A DNA stretch of 64,000 bases. It comes from TM7 phylum sp. oral taxon 348 (GTDB lineage Bacteria; Patescibacteriota; Saccharimonadia; Saccharimonadales; Saccharimonadaceae). The translations under genes were made by a program, and so were the position numbers. Below the pieces are notes generated by a model. The model was not told where the DNA came from and searched no databases. It was given only the letters and a program-made list of their open reading frames with translations. Below, piece by piece: positions 35,339 to 43,838 of the stretch; positions within the stretch are counted from its first letter, which is position 1, and every line of letters starts with the position of its first letter. Location: the NCBI GenBank assembly GCA_007845485.1, contig SDRW01000003.1, positions 1 to 64,000 of the forward strand. Direction: 5' to 3'.

Positions 35339-35414
35339 GCCGTTGTAGCTCAGTTGGCAGAGCGGCGCTTTCGTAAAGCGTAGGTCACCGGTTCAAACCC
35401 GGTCAACGGCTCCA
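35339..35414 (+). tRNA. tRNA-Thr (CGT)
   Basis: Complete cloverleaf: acceptor GCCGTTG/CAACGGC, anticodon CGT in loop TTCGTAA, T-arm with GGTTCAAACCC, discriminator U and encoded CCA. The discriminator U matches the variable base of the T-box upstream of thrS. Confidence 0.95.
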
Positions 35415-35444
35415 GTTACATTAATATAAAATAAACTATTTAGA

Positions 35445-35810
35445 ATGAAAGAATTAATTAACAATATTATCAAGGATAAGACGCTTTTGTTTGCTGTCTT
35501 TGTATTAGTGCTAACTAGTATAATTTGTGCTATATATTTTTTAATTAGATTAAACCCCAGCGATTTACAGGTCAGTGTAAGATATACGTCATTTGGTACT
35601 GAACATATATATTCAGCGCCTTGGACCTATATGTTATCATTCTCTGGATTTTGTTTAGCTATCTGTTCTGTACATTTAGTTCTAATAGGTAAAATTTATC
35701 AACTGAAAGGCAGAAGGTTTTCATTATTTTTTAGTTGGTTGTCTGTATTTGTTGTATTGATTGCTTTTATGTTGCTGTATAATATCGTAAATATAGCTGG
35801 TAGAAATTAA
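35445..35810 (+). CDS. Small polytopic membrane protein, unknown function
   Basis: A 121-residue protein with three hydrophobic segments (about residues 14-34, 60-82 and 92-115) and a short extracytoplasmic loop. No family is recognised. It is 3 nt upstream of the glycosyltransferase gene and almost certainly co-translated, so it may be a partner or accessory subunit of that enzyme. Confidence 0.7.
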   Translation: MKELINNIIKDKTLLFAVFVLVLTSIICAIYFLIRLNPSDLQVSVRYTSFGTEHIYSAPWTYMLSFSGFCLAICSVHLVLIGKIYQLKGRRFSLFFSWLSVFVVLIAFMLLYNIVNIAGRN

Positions 35811-35813
35811 ATT

Positions 35814-37472
35814 ATGAATGAATCAATAGAAATACCTCTAGGTAAACGAACTAAAAAATATAGATTCTTTGAAATATTACCTGGCATGATGAGTTATTTA
35901 ATGCTATTTCTGCTTGTATTTTTATCTTGGTGGAATCCTATAATAGCAGGTATATATTTGCTTGTAATTATTTTTACTATAATAGTTAAGGCTATTAGAC
36001 TGGGTATTTATACTGTACGTGGTTACAGGCTTTTAGAAAAGGCACAAAAAATTGATTGGCGTAGTCGTTTAAATGATTTATCTAATCCTGCTATGTCACT
36101 GACAAAATGGCAGGGTAATAAATCTAATGTATTTCATAAAAAACGTCACATTTGTGCTCTTGAAGATATACTAAAAGAACCTGGTGAATATCCAAAACCC
36201 GATGATTTATATCACATCATTATAGTAGCAGCATATAATGAATCTATAGATGTAATAGATCCTACTATTAAATCGCTACTTAATACTACAACTCCAAATA
36301 GTCATCTTATAGTAGTTTTTGCATATGAACAGCGTGGTGGTGAGGAGATAGCTAGAACTGCAGCAATACTTAAGGATCGCTATGGAGATAAGTTTGGTAG
36401 ATTTTATACTGTGATGCATCCAAAAGATATGCCAGATGAAGTGGTAGGTAAGGGTGGTAATATAACTTATGCTGGTCAGTATATAGCTAAAGTGTTAAAG
36501 AATGAGGGAAAAGATTTCTCTAATTATATAGTTACGTCGCTTGACTGTGATAATAAGCCGTACCCTAGTTATTTTGACTATGTATCTTATGAATATATAA
36601 TCCATAAAGATAGGAAGCAACTAGCATATCAGCCTATATCGTTATTTATTAATAATATTTGGGATGTGCCTGCTCCTATGAGGGTTGTGGCTACTAGTAA
36701 CTCATTCTGGAATATTATAAGCTCAGCTCAACCTGATAAATTAAGAAATTTTGCTTCACATTCTCAGCCTCTTAGCGCGTTAGCTGAGATGGATTTTTGG
36801 AGTAAGCGATCTATTGTAGAAGATGGCCATCAGTTCTGGAGGAGCTACTTTTTCTTTAAAGGTAATTATGGGGTGGTTCCCGTATATGTGCCTATCTACC
36901 AAGATGCTGTTTTATCTGAAACATATAAAAAGACTTTATATGCTCAATTCAAGCAATTGCGGCGTTGGGGATATGGTGTATCAGATATTCCTTATGTCGC
37001 TAGTCATATATTTGTAAAAAACAGGCAAGTACCATTCTTGGATTCTTTGGTAAAGTTTTATGAACTATTAGATGGACATGTAACATTGGCTTCAGTAGCT
37101 ATACTGGTCACATTTGGTGGATGGGTTCCTCTTCTTGTTAGCCCAGACTCTGGAAGAAGTTTCCCCGCTCATCAATTACCTCAGACTATTAGCATACTTA
37201 TGATGGCTTCTCTTATTGGGGTGTTAATAACAATATTCTTCTCACTGAAGATGCTCCCGCCACGTCCAAGTAGGTATAAAAAACATCGTATAATATACAT
37301 GGTAGTTCAATGGTTTCTTATGCCAGTTACCTCAATATTATATAGTGCTTTATCTGCACTTAATGCTCAGACTCATCTTTTATTTGGTAGATATTTGGAT
37401 AAATTTGATGTTACTGAAAAAGCGGTTATTAAGGACAAAAATAAGAAGCATAAAAAAATAATAAACAAATAA
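35814..37472 (+). CDS. Membrane glycosyltransferase, family 2
   Basis: The 552-residue protein has two N-terminal membrane segments (about residues 23-60), a GT-A catalytic domain starting HIIIVAAYNES, a DxD-type metal site in SLDCDN, a VEDGHQFW acidic motif and QxxRW in QLRRWGYG, then about four C-terminal membrane segments. This is the layout of processive or polyprenyl-linked GT2 enzymes. Its substrate is unknown; a cell-surface polysaccharide is likely. The tail is very lysine-rich. Confidence 0.85.
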   Translation: MNESIEIPLGKRTKKYRFFEILPGMMSYLMLFLLVFLSWWNPIIAGIYLLVIIFTIIVKAIRLGIYTVRGYRLLEKAQKIDWRSRLNDLSNPAMSLTKWQGNKSNVFHKKRHICALEDILKEPGEYPKPDDLYHIIIVAAYNESIDVIDPTIKSLLNTTTPNSHLIVVFAYEQRGGEEIARTAAILKDRYGDKFGRFYTVMHPKDMPDEVVGKGGNITYAGQYIAKVLKNEGKDFSNYIVTSLDCDNKPYPSYFDYVSYEYIIHKDRKQLAYQPISLFINNIWDVPAPMRVVATSNSFWNIISSAQPDKLRNFASHSQPLSALAEMDFWSKRSIVEDGHQFWRSYFFFKGNYGVVPVYVPIYQDAVLSETYKKTLYAQFKQLRRWGYGVSDIPYVASHIFVKNRQVPFLDSLVKFYELLDGHVTLASVAILVTFGGWVPLLVSPDSGRSFPAHQLPQTISILMMASLIGVLITIFFSLKMLPPRPSRYKKHRIIYMVVQWFLMPVTSILYSALSALNAQTHLLFGRYLDKFDVTEKAVIKDKNKKHKKIINK

Positions 37473-37485
37473 ATAAGTTATCTTG

Positions 37486-37962
37486 CTAGTAATTGTCGTT
37501 TTTTTGTATTGATGGTCGCCCGCGCTGGCGCTTAATAGATGATATATAACCTTGTTGAATAGCATATTGCATAGCGATAGCCTCGTCAAATCTCCTTAGA
37601 ATACTGTATGTTATTTTTACTAAATCATATGTATTTATATGATCATTAGGTAGTCTATTTGCCGATATTTTTATAACTTCCAGCTCAACTGTCTGTGCTA
37701 TATAAAAGCTATCGTATAATGCTTGTTTTTTGTTGTGTTGGCTAGCCAGATATATACTAATTGTTAGTGTGCCAATATTAAATCTATTTGACTCTCCGTG
37801 ACTATTTTCTATTAAAAGATCATCACAAGAGGGTCTTTCGTAAGATGTAAAAATTTTACCACAACTAGTACATGTTCGTCTTCTCCAAACTAATGGATTT
37901 TTACGGTGTGCTCTAGAATTTAAAACCCTAGTCTTTTGACTTAGACAATAAATGCATATCAT
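37486..37962 (-). CDS. nrdR: NrdR-like transcriptional regulator
   Basis: NrdR represses ribonucleotide reductase genes according to ATP/dATP levels. The 158-residue product has the N-terminal zinc ribbon (C3-I-Y-C6 and C31-T-S-C34-G-K-I-F-T-S-Y-E) followed by an ATP-cone-like region (about 45-140). The N-terminal module is well conserved, but the ATP-cone is divergent: the usual KKDGRxExF start is replaced by a weaker ENSHGESNRFN. It has a basic C-terminal tail. It is convergent with the glycosyltransferase gene. Confidence 0.82.
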   Translation of the reverse strand: MICIYCLSQKTRVLNSRAHRKNPLVWRRRTCTSCGKIFTSYERPSCDDLLIENSHGESNRFNIGTLTISIYLASQHNKKQALYDSFYIAQTVELEVIKISANRLPNDHINTYDLVKITYSILRRFDEAIAMQYAIQQGYISSIKRQRGRPSIQKNDNY

Positions 37963-38049
37963 ATCTATATATTGTCATATAGCTATATAAAAGTCTAGTG
38001 GAAAACTATAAAACACTGTGTAAAATAGTAAAAGTATATAAATAAAAAT

Positions 38050-38068
38050 AAACCCGTATGAGGGGCTT
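38050..38068 (-). terminator. Terminator of tRNA-Val
   Basis: On the minus strand AAGCCC and GGGTTT form a 6-bp stem (one G-U) with a 7-nt loop, followed by a long T-rich run. Confidence 0.6.
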
Positions 38069-38090
38069 ATTTTACTTCTATAATAATAAA

Positions 38091-38167
38091 TGGTGGACAA
38101 TAGAGGACTTGAACCTCTTACCTCCACAACGTCAATGTGGCGCTCTAGCCAGATGAGCTAATTGTCC
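38091..38167 (-). tRNA. tRNA-Val (GAC)
   Basis: Complete cloverleaf on the minus strand: acceptor GGACAAT/ATTGTCC, anticodon GAC in a TTGACGT loop, T-arm with GGTTCAAGTCC, discriminator A and encoded CCA. Confidence 0.95.
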
Positions 38168-38221
38168 ATACCTTTCGGTAATATAATAACAGAGATATAT
38201 TACTATATCAATATTGTAATG

Positions 38222-38250
38222 TTGATGATAACTAAGAATACTGTTAAAAT
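38222..38250 (+). promoter_or_regulatory. Promoter of thrS
   Basis: TTGATG (38222-38227) and TAAAAT (38245-38250) are 17 bp apart, placing the start near 38257 and giving a leader of about 170 nt. Confidence 0.6.
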
Positions 38251-38256
38251 ATACGT

Positions 38257-38400
38257 AATATGCATTGATAAAGTCTAACCAGCTTTTGAGCATCGTGGCA
38301 GCGGTTGCGAGACACGTAAAATTGCGGAACAATAGAAAAAGCCAAGGTGGAACCTCCTGCTTATCGGGACCGAGGCGCGCAAATTTAGTTTGCGTGTTTT
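38257..38400 (+). promoter_or_regulatory. T-box riboswitch leader (probable threonine) before thrS
   Basis: The T-box-like sequence AAGGTGGAACCTCC is at 38344-38357 (consensus AGGGTGGNACCGCG). An antiterminator folds as expected: GCC..GG, bulge TGGAACC (38348-38354), TCC/GGA, CC..GGC. A competing terminator follows: CGCGCAAA (38376-38383) with TTTGCGTG (38389-38396) and TTTT. The variable base A in TGGA pairs with UCCA, the 3' end of the window's own tRNA-Thr. An upstream hairpin at 38273-38313 has an ACC triplet at its base. Stem I is much shorter than in classical T-boxes, so the specifier is uncertain. Confidence 0.72.
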
Positions 38401-38426
38401 ATTTATAAAAATGAGAGGAGACTATT

Positions 38427-40241
38427 ATGGAAGATAATAATCTATATGCAATGAGACATAGCTTAGCTCATATAACCGCTGCAGCAGTGAAGCGTTTATG
38501 GCCTGAGGCGAAGTTTGGTGTAGGTCCAGTCGTTGATGACGGCTTTTATTATGATATTGATTTGGGTGACAATAAAATTAGCGAACAAGATTTTCCTAAG
38601 ATAGAATCGAAAATGAAAGAGATAATTAGTGAAAATCAGGATTTTATTCGTGATGATTGTTCGATTGATGACGCTATTAATTGGGCTAAAAATGAAAAAC
38701 AAAATTATAAAGAGGAATTATTGAACGATCTAAAGCGTTCTGGAACCACCTTAGCTAAAGATCTAAACCCTAGCGAGATGGGTACTATAGCAGAGGGTGA
38801 GGGATCTGTTAAATTTGTGTCCTTTTATACAAATGGTGAGTTCCGTGATTTATGCCGTGGTCCACATGTCTCTAATACTAAGCAAATCGGAGTATTTAAG
38901 CTCATGCGAGTAGCTGGAGCTTATTGGCGTGGAAATGAGAATAACCCTCAAATGCAAAGGATATATGGCGTTGCCTTTGCCACTCAATCCGACCTAGATG
39001 ATTATCTAGAAAAATTGAGACTTGCTCGTCAATATGATCATAGGAAGTTAGGTAGGGAGTTAGATCTTTATACGATGTCTCCACTCGTTGGGTCGGGCTT
39101 ACCCTTATTTACGCCACGAGGTACGATTTTACGAGATATTGTATCGCAATATTCAAATCAATTAAGGCAAAGTTTCGGATTTGAAAAAGTTTGGACTCCA
39201 CATATTACAAAGAAGGACTTGTATGAAAAAAGTGGTCACTGGGCGAAATTTGGCGATGAGTTGTTTTTAGTAAAAAGTCAAGAAACTAGTGACCAGATGG
39301 CTTTAAAACCAATGAATTGTCCTCATCATACTCAGATTTTTGACTCACAGCCTCGGAGTTATCGCGATTTACCTATTAGATATCTTGAAACAACGACTGA
39401 TTATCGTGATGAAAAAACGGGTGAGTTGGGAGGATTAAGCCGAGTTCGCTCGCTAACACAAGATGACAGCCATGTGTTTTGTCGTCCAGATCAAATAGAA
39501 AATGAAATTAATAACCTTCTTCAGTGTGCTCGTGATCTGTATGAATCTATTAATATGAAGCTTAGAGTAAGACTTAGCTATAGGGATGAATCTGATTCTT
39601 ATTTAGGTGATGTGTCTCTATGGGAATCTGCTCAAGACCAATTAAAAACTGCCGTTGAAAATAATAATCTTGATTTCTTCGAGCAAGAGGGTGAAGCTGC
39701 TTTTTATGGTCCTAAGATAGATTTTATGGCAACTGATGCTATAGGTAGAGAGCATCAAGTTGCTACTGTCCAACTGGATTTTATTCAACCTCAGAGATTC
39801 AACTTGAAATATACTAATATTGAAGGTGGTTTTGATACACCTGTAATGATACATTGTGCACTACTAGGTTCTATTGAGAGATTTATAAGCGTATTTATTG
39901 AGCATACTGGTGGGTGGTTTGATTTTTGGGCTGCTCCTGAGCAAGTTAGAATTTTGACTGTTAATAATTCCATTGGTGAGTATTTAGATGAGGTTAAGGA
40001 TACAATTTCAAAAGTAGTCCTAATGTCTCCAGTAAAGTATAATGAATTAAGGTTTAGTGTAGATGACAGGAATGAATCTTTAGGTAAAAAAATCCGAGAA
40101 GCTTCTTCTATGAAAATACCACTCCAGATTATTATTGGGCCTAGGGATATAGCTTCTCGTCAAGTTAGTGTTCGTACAAAAAGTAGCGAGCAAAAGATTC
40201 ATATAGACAAATTGATAGATTTTATAGAAGGCCTAAATTGA
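38427..40241 (+). CDS. thrS: Threonyl-tRNA synthetase lacking the TGS domain
   Basis: A class II synthetase charging tRNA-Thr. The 604-residue protein begins directly with the second additional domain (YAMRHSLAHITAAAVKRLWP; YRGPHVSNT-like RGPHVSNTKQIG), so the N-terminal TGS domain present in most bacterial ThrRS is missing. Editing-domain histidines (HSLAH) are present. Zinc ligands C298 (MNCPHH), H349 (DDSHVF) and H476 (MIHCALLGSIERF) are in place, and an anticodon-binding domain closes the protein. A GAGAGGAG Shine-Dalgarno supports the start. A T-box-like leader precedes it. Confidence 0.96.
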   Translation: MEDNNLYAMRHSLAHITAAAVKRLWPEAKFGVGPVVDDGFYYDIDLGDNKISEQDFPKIESKMKEIISENQDFIRDDCSIDDAINWAKNEKQNYKEELLNDLKRSGTTLAKDLNPSEMGTIAEGEGSVKFVSFYTNGEFRDLCRGPHVSNTKQIGVFKLMRVAGAYWRGNENNPQMQRIYGVAFATQSDLDDYLEKLRLARQYDHRKLGRELDLYTMSPLVGSGLPLFTPRGTILRDIVSQYSNQLRQSFGFEKVWTPHITKKDLYEKSGHWAKFGDELFLVKSQETSDQMALKPMNCPHHTQIFDSQPRSYRDLPIRYLETTTDYRDEKTGELGGLSRVRSLTQDDSHVFCRPDQIENEINNLLQCARDLYESINMKLRVRLSYRDESDSYLGDVSLWESAQDQLKTAVENNNLDFFEQEGEAAFYGPKIDFMATDAIGREHQVATVQLDFIQPQRFNLKYTNIEGGFDTPVMIHCALLGSIERFISVFIEHTGGWFDFWAAPEQVRILTVNNSIGEYLDEVKDTISKVVLMSPVKYNELRFSVDDRNESLGKKIREASSMKIPLQIIIGPRDIASRQVSVRTKSSEQKIHIDKLIDFIEGLN

Positions 40242-40594
40242 CATACATTAATTTAATATATCTGGATGAAATATATAGCTTCAAAGAAAATATATACCAT
40301 TTAATGAGATACTTGCCTGATGATCAGATTACTACCTATGGCGATTTAGCTGCTATGGCTGGAAAACCTTTTGCTGCGCGTATTGTTGGTAATATAGCAC
40401 ATGGCGGACCAGATTATTTACCTTGGCATAGGCTTGTTAATGCTAGAGGGTATTTGGCTGTGGGATTTCCTGGAGGACAGGATATTCAGCGTCAGCTTTT
40501 AGAACAAGATGGTATATTTTGTGATGAATTTTATCATGTAATTAACTTTAGTAATATAAGATGGAATCCAGTAATTACAATAAAACCCCATTAA
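40238..40594 (+). CDS. Alkyltransferase-like protein (ATL)
   Basis: The 118-residue product has the DNA-binding domain of O6-methylguanine methyltransferases (ITTYGDLAAMAGKPFAARIVG), but the active-site PCHR motif is P62-W63-H64-R65. Cys-to-Trp at this place defines ATL proteins, which bind alkylated guanine and hand it to nucleotide excision repair without removing it. The start is a TTG overlapping the thrS stop; no in-frame ATG exists before the family core, so TTG is likely. It overlaps miaA by 34 nt. Confidence 0.85.
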   Translation: MTYINLIYLDEIYSFKENIYHLMRYLPDDQITTYGDLAAMAGKPFAARIVGNIAHGGPDYLPWHRLVNARGYLAVGFPGGQDIQRQLLEQDGIFCDEFYHVINFSNIRWNPVITIKPH

Positions 40595-41451
40595 TTGTTA
40601 TAGTGGGTCCAACTGCTAGCGGAAAGACTAGTTTAGCTATTAATCTTGCTGAAATATACGGAGGTGAAATCATATGTGCTGATAGTCGTACTGTATATAA
40701 AGATATGGATATAGGAACCGCTAAACCTAGTTATGAGGACTGTCAAAGGGTACCTCATTGGGGTATTGATTTGGTATATCCATACGAATATTTTTCTGCA
40801 GCAGAGTTTAAACAATATTCTTTAAAAAAAATTGAAGATATAAGGAGTCGCAATAAGATACCTTTCTTAGTTGGAGGTACGGGGCTTTATATAGATGCTA
40901 TAGTATTTGATTATAAGTTTGGTAATAAAAGTGATGTCAAAAAAAGAACATTGTTAGAAAAACTAACTATTGAAGAATTATGGGAATATTGCAGTAAAAA
41001 CAACATAGAATTACCAGATAATTATAACAACAAAAGATATGTAATCAGATGTATAGAGCAAGGAGGAATAAATAATAGTAGAAAAGTAGAAATCAACAAC
41101 AATATTATTGTTGTTGGGATATCTACAGATAGAGATAATTTGCGAAAAAGGATCAAAGATAGGATTGAACAATTTTTTGATAATAATGTTGTAGAAGAAG
41201 CAAGAATATTGGGCAAAATTTATGGCTGGGATAATAGAGCGATGTCTGGAAATATATACCCTATATTGCATAAATATATAGATAATGAAATTAATATAGA
41301 AGAAGCAAAAGTAGAGATATTCTATAGAGACTGGCATTTGGCTAAAAGACAAATGACCTGGTTTCGTCGTAATAAAAACATCGAATGGCTAGAACTTAAT
41401 CAAGTACCTTCGTATATTTATAGCAGGATGGCTAGTCTAAGTAAAATATGA
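40561..41451 (+). CDS. miaA: tRNA dimethylallyltransferase MiaA
   Basis: MiaA adds a dimethylallyl group to A37 of tRNAs reading UNN codons. The 296-residue protein has the P-loop GPTASGKTS, CADSRTVYKDMDIGTAKP, the GGTGLYIDAI motif and the C-terminal RDWHLAKRQMTWFRRN. It overlaps the ATL gene by 34 nt, placing it in the thrS-ATL-miaA unit. Confidence 0.95.
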   Translation: MESSNYNKTPLIVIVGPTASGKTSLAINLAEIYGGEIICADSRTVYKDMDIGTAKPSYEDCQRVPHWGIDLVYPYEYFSAAEFKQYSLKKIEDIRSRNKIPFLVGGTGLYIDAIVFDYKFGNKSDVKKRTLLEKLTIEELWEYCSKNNIELPDNYNNKRYVIRCIEQGGINNSRKVEINNNIIVVGISTDRDNLRKRIKDRIEQFFDNNVVEEARILGKIYGWDNRAMSGNIYPILHKYIDNEINIEEAKVEIFYRDWHLAKRQMTWFRRNKNIEWLELNQVPSYIYSRMASLSKI

Positions 41452-41495
41452 TAAAATAAAGGTAATGCTATATAGACTAGATACGAGATGTATAA

Positions 41496-42074
41496 ATGAT
41501 TGATGCACTATTTGGTTCAAAAACTAGAGTAAAATTACTTCATCTGTTTATGAATAATCCAGGTAGATCTTTTTATGTTCGTGAAATAACTAGGCTGATA
41601 GATGAACAAATTAATTCCGTAAGGCGAGAGCTTGCTAATATGTTACAAGTAGGCGTTATTATTAGTGACAGTTCAGATAATAAGCTGTATTATGAAGTAA
41701 ATCAAAATTATGCATTTTATAGACCTCTAAAAGAGATCTTTGGTGAGATACCATCAGCGAAATCGGGTGGAGATAATGGATGGAGTGCTTTAATAAAGGG
41801 ATTACCCAGAATAAAATTAGCAATAGGGGCTGGAATCTTAGCTCCAGGATCTTCTAGCAAGGTGGATCTATTATTGGTAGGGGATGTTCCGTTAGAAAAA
41901 GTTAAGGTTGCTGTTTCTACGATAGAGCGTCATGAAGGGAGAGAGCTTAACTATTCTATTATTGGTTATGATGAGTTTTTTTATAGACTTAGCGTGAGAG
42001 ACAGATTTGTAATGGAAGTGTTAAACGGAAAACATAGAGTATTTGTTGATAAGAATGGAATTTTAAATAAGTAA
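41496..42074 (+). CDS. Winged-helix protein with degenerate nucleotidyltransferase-like domain
   Basis: The 192-residue product has a winged-helix DNA-binding domain (about residues 1-75: FGSKTRVKLLHLFMNNPGRSFYVREITRLI) followed by a domain reminiscent of minimal nucleotidyltransferases (SSSKVDLLLVGDVPLEKV) that lacks a convincing GSxxxGxxxxxDxD motif. It may be a transcriptional regulator. It lies 12 nt upstream of the metallo-beta-lactamase-fold gene and probably shares its transcript. Confidence 0.7.
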   Translation: MIDALFGSKTRVKLLHLFMNNPGRSFYVREITRLIDEQINSVRRELANMLQVGVIISDSSDNKLYYEVNQNYAFYRPLKEIFGEIPSAKSGGDNGWSALIKGLPRIKLAIGAGILAPGSSSKVDLLLVGDVPLEKVKVAVSTIERHEGRELNYSIIGYDEFFYRLSVRDRFVMEVLNGKHRVFVDKNGILNK

Positions 42075-42086
42075 GGAGATTAAAAT

Positions 42087-42725
42087 ATGTTTGATATCGA
42101 ATACAACGGTGGTAATTCAGTAACTATATCTACTAAAAACACTAAATTAGTTTTTGATCCCAAGAGATCATTAATAGGACTCAAAGATATGAATACAGAA
42201 GGTTCTGTTGAAGTAGGTACTGAAGATAGATTCTTGCTCAATTATAACGGAAGTAAAGTATCTATTTGTAGCCCTGGTGAGTACGAGGTGGGAGATTTTT
42301 CTATAAAAGGCATAGCTGCTCAGAGACATATAGATAGTACAGAAACCAATAAACGTAGTGTGATATATAAAGTTGAAGTAGGAGATATACATATTGCTGT
42401 GTTGGGTAATATAGCACCTGCCATTACAGATAATCAACTCGAAGATTTGGGTGTAATAGATATTCTAATTATACCTGTTGGTGGAAGTGGATATACGTTA
42501 GATGCTACTAGCGCCGTGAATATTATTCGTCAAATAGAACCAAAAATAGTTGTACCAGTTCATTATGCGGATGAAAATTTAAGATACGAAGTTCCTCAAG
42601 ATGATATACAGACATTTATTCATGAATTGAACGCACATGGGGAATCTATGTCTAAATTAAAAATTAAGTCTGCTTCAAATATACCAGAGTCTATGACAGT
42701 GGTCCATCTATCCCTAAATAAGTAG
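42087..42725 (+). CDS. UlaG-like metallo-beta-lactamase-fold protein with degenerate metal site
   Basis: The 212-residue product resembles UlaG-type small MBL-fold proteins (TKLVFDPKRS near residue 20, SPGEYEVGDFSIKGI, VLGNIAPAITDNQLEDLGVIDILIIPVGG and PKIVVPVHY). The HxHxDH metal motif that should follow the second strand is absent, and LGN stands in place of LGD, so hydrolase activity is doubtful. An AAGGAG Shine-Dalgarno supports the start. It is followed by a strong terminator. Confidence 0.75.
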   Translation: MFDIEYNGGNSVTISTKNTKLVFDPKRSLIGLKDMNTEGSVEVGTEDRFLLNYNGSKVSICSPGEYEVGDFSIKGIAAQRHIDSTETNKRSVIYKVEVGDIHIAVLGNIAPAITDNQLEDLGVIDILIIPVGGSGYTLDATSAVNIIRQIEPKIVVPVHYADENLRYEVPQDDIQTFIHELNAHGESMSKLKIKSASNIPESMTVVHLSLNK

Positions 42726-42777
42726 CGCGTAATCTACCATAACGATATTTTTCTGTTACATTGTAATATAATACCAA

Positions 42778-42804
42778 AATAATGCCTAATGATAAGGCAT
42801 TATT
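42778..42804. terminator. Bidirectional terminator between the MBL-fold gene and rpmB
   Basis: AATAATGCCT and AGGCATTATT form a perfect 10-bp stem, followed by T runs in the plus direction and a TTTT in the minus direction. Confidence 0.85.
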
Positions 42805-42825
42805 TTTTAATAGATATTATTAGAG

Positions 42826-43050
42826 CTATTCGTTAGAGTTAGTTGAAATATAACCTTTAGGTAAGATACCTTTTTTCTTCAGAGTTCGAATAGCATGAGT
42901 GCTTAGTGTCATTGTGACTTTCTGACCATCCACTACAAAAGTCTTTTTCTGTAGATTAGGTTTAAAAGTACGCTTCGTACGACGTAAGCTAAAGCTTACG
43001 TTATGACCATGCTGAGCTCTCTTTCCTGTTAAATCACATCGAGATGCCAT
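42826..43050 (-). CDS. rpmB: 50S ribosomal protein L28
   Basis: The 74-residue protein matches L28: MASRCDLTGKRAQHGHNVS, RRTKRTFKPNLQKK and STHAIRTLKKKGI. Only one of the zinc-type cysteines (C5) remains. It is a single-gene unit convergent with the MBL-fold gene. Confidence 0.95.
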   Translation of the reverse strand: MASRCDLTGKRAQHGHNVSFSLRRTKRTFKPNLQKKTFVVDGQKVTMTLSTHAIRTLKKKGILPKGYISTNSNE

Positions 43051-43150
43051 AAGTAGTTTCTTTCATTTCTTATATTAATAATATTGACTTACAATCTATA
43101 CCATTCTAGCGGTTTTTTCATATATAGTCAAGTCTGGAGATATTTTGGTA

Positions 43151-43159
43151 TGTTATAAT
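43151..43159 (+). promoter_or_regulatory. Extended -10 promoter of the M50 peptidase gene
   Basis: TGtTATAAT ends 10 nt before the ATG at 43170. No Shine-Dalgarno is present, consistent with a near-leaderless mRNA. Confidence 0.55.
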
Positions 43160-43169
43160 GTAACTGGTA

Positions 43170-43814
43170 ATGTCTGATGTTAATGTTTTTTATATATTTA
43201 TAGTTTTCTGTATTATTATATTATCAATGACTCTGCATGAAGCCATGCATGCTTTTGTTAGTTATTGGCAAGGCGATGATACTGCTAAACAAGACGGTAG
43301 ACTAACTCTAAACCCTATAAAGCATATAGATCCTATTATGACAATTATACTTCCTATTGTTTTGTATATATTTAATGCACCTATTTTCGGTGGAGCTAAA
43401 CCTGTACTCTTTAATTTAAATAGACTTAGAAATGGCGAATGGAGTGTAGCATTAATAGCCCTAGTAGGACCATTAACTAATCTAGTAATAGCGTTTATTT
43501 TATTTGGTATATTAGTCTTACTTAAAGTTGATCCTAACTCTATTATTGGCTTCATATTGAGTATGGGGGTTAGAATTAATTTAGGTTTTTTTGTATTTAA
43601 TATGATACCTATACCGCCATTAGATGGATCTAGAGTACTATATGTATTGGCACCTGATTTTGTTCGACGGGTGATGGATGTTATTGAGCAGTATGGTATT
43701 ATAGTAGTTTTCGCGATAGTAATGATCTCTAGTTATACTAATGTACTAGAACTAATAATAGGAAACGCTATAAACTTAATTTTGTCGCTATTTAGTAGTA
43801 TATTTGGAATTTAA
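43170..43814 (+). CDS. Site-2-protease-family (M50) metallopeptidase
   Basis: The 214-residue intramembrane zinc protease has the HExxH motif H23-E-A-M-H27 in its first membrane region and the second metal motif NMIPIPPLDGSR (about residues 147-158). About five hydrophobic segments are present. It resembles the compact YwhC/SpoIVFB-like group without a PDZ domain. Substrates are unknown; membrane-bound regulators are typical. Confidence 0.9.
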   Translation: MSDVNVFYIFIVFCIIILSMTLHEAMHAFVSYWQGDDTAKQDGRLTLNPIKHIDPIMTIILPIVLYIFNAPIFGGAKPVLFNLNRLRNGEWSVALIALVGPLTNLVIAFILFGILVLLKVDPNSIIGFILSMGVRINLGFFVFNMIPIPPLDGSRVLYVLAPDFVRRVMDVIEQYGIIVVFAIVMISSYTNVLELIIGNAINLILSLFSSIFGI

Positions 43815-43832
43815 AACAAAATAGTATACAAT
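43804..43832 (+). promoter_or_regulatory. Promoter of the probable 6S RNA
   Basis: TTGGAA (43804-43809) and TACAAT (43827-43832) are 17 bp apart. The predicted start at 43839 coincides with the first base of the RNA's closing stem. It overlaps the end of the M50 gene. Confidence 0.65.
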
Positions 43833-43838
43833 GTAACT

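Noticed and set aside
37598-37962. Classical NrdR with full ATP-cone
   Set aside because: The zinc ribbon fits, but the ATP-cone signature is weak, so I kept NrdR-like with lower confidence and do not claim nucleotide binding.
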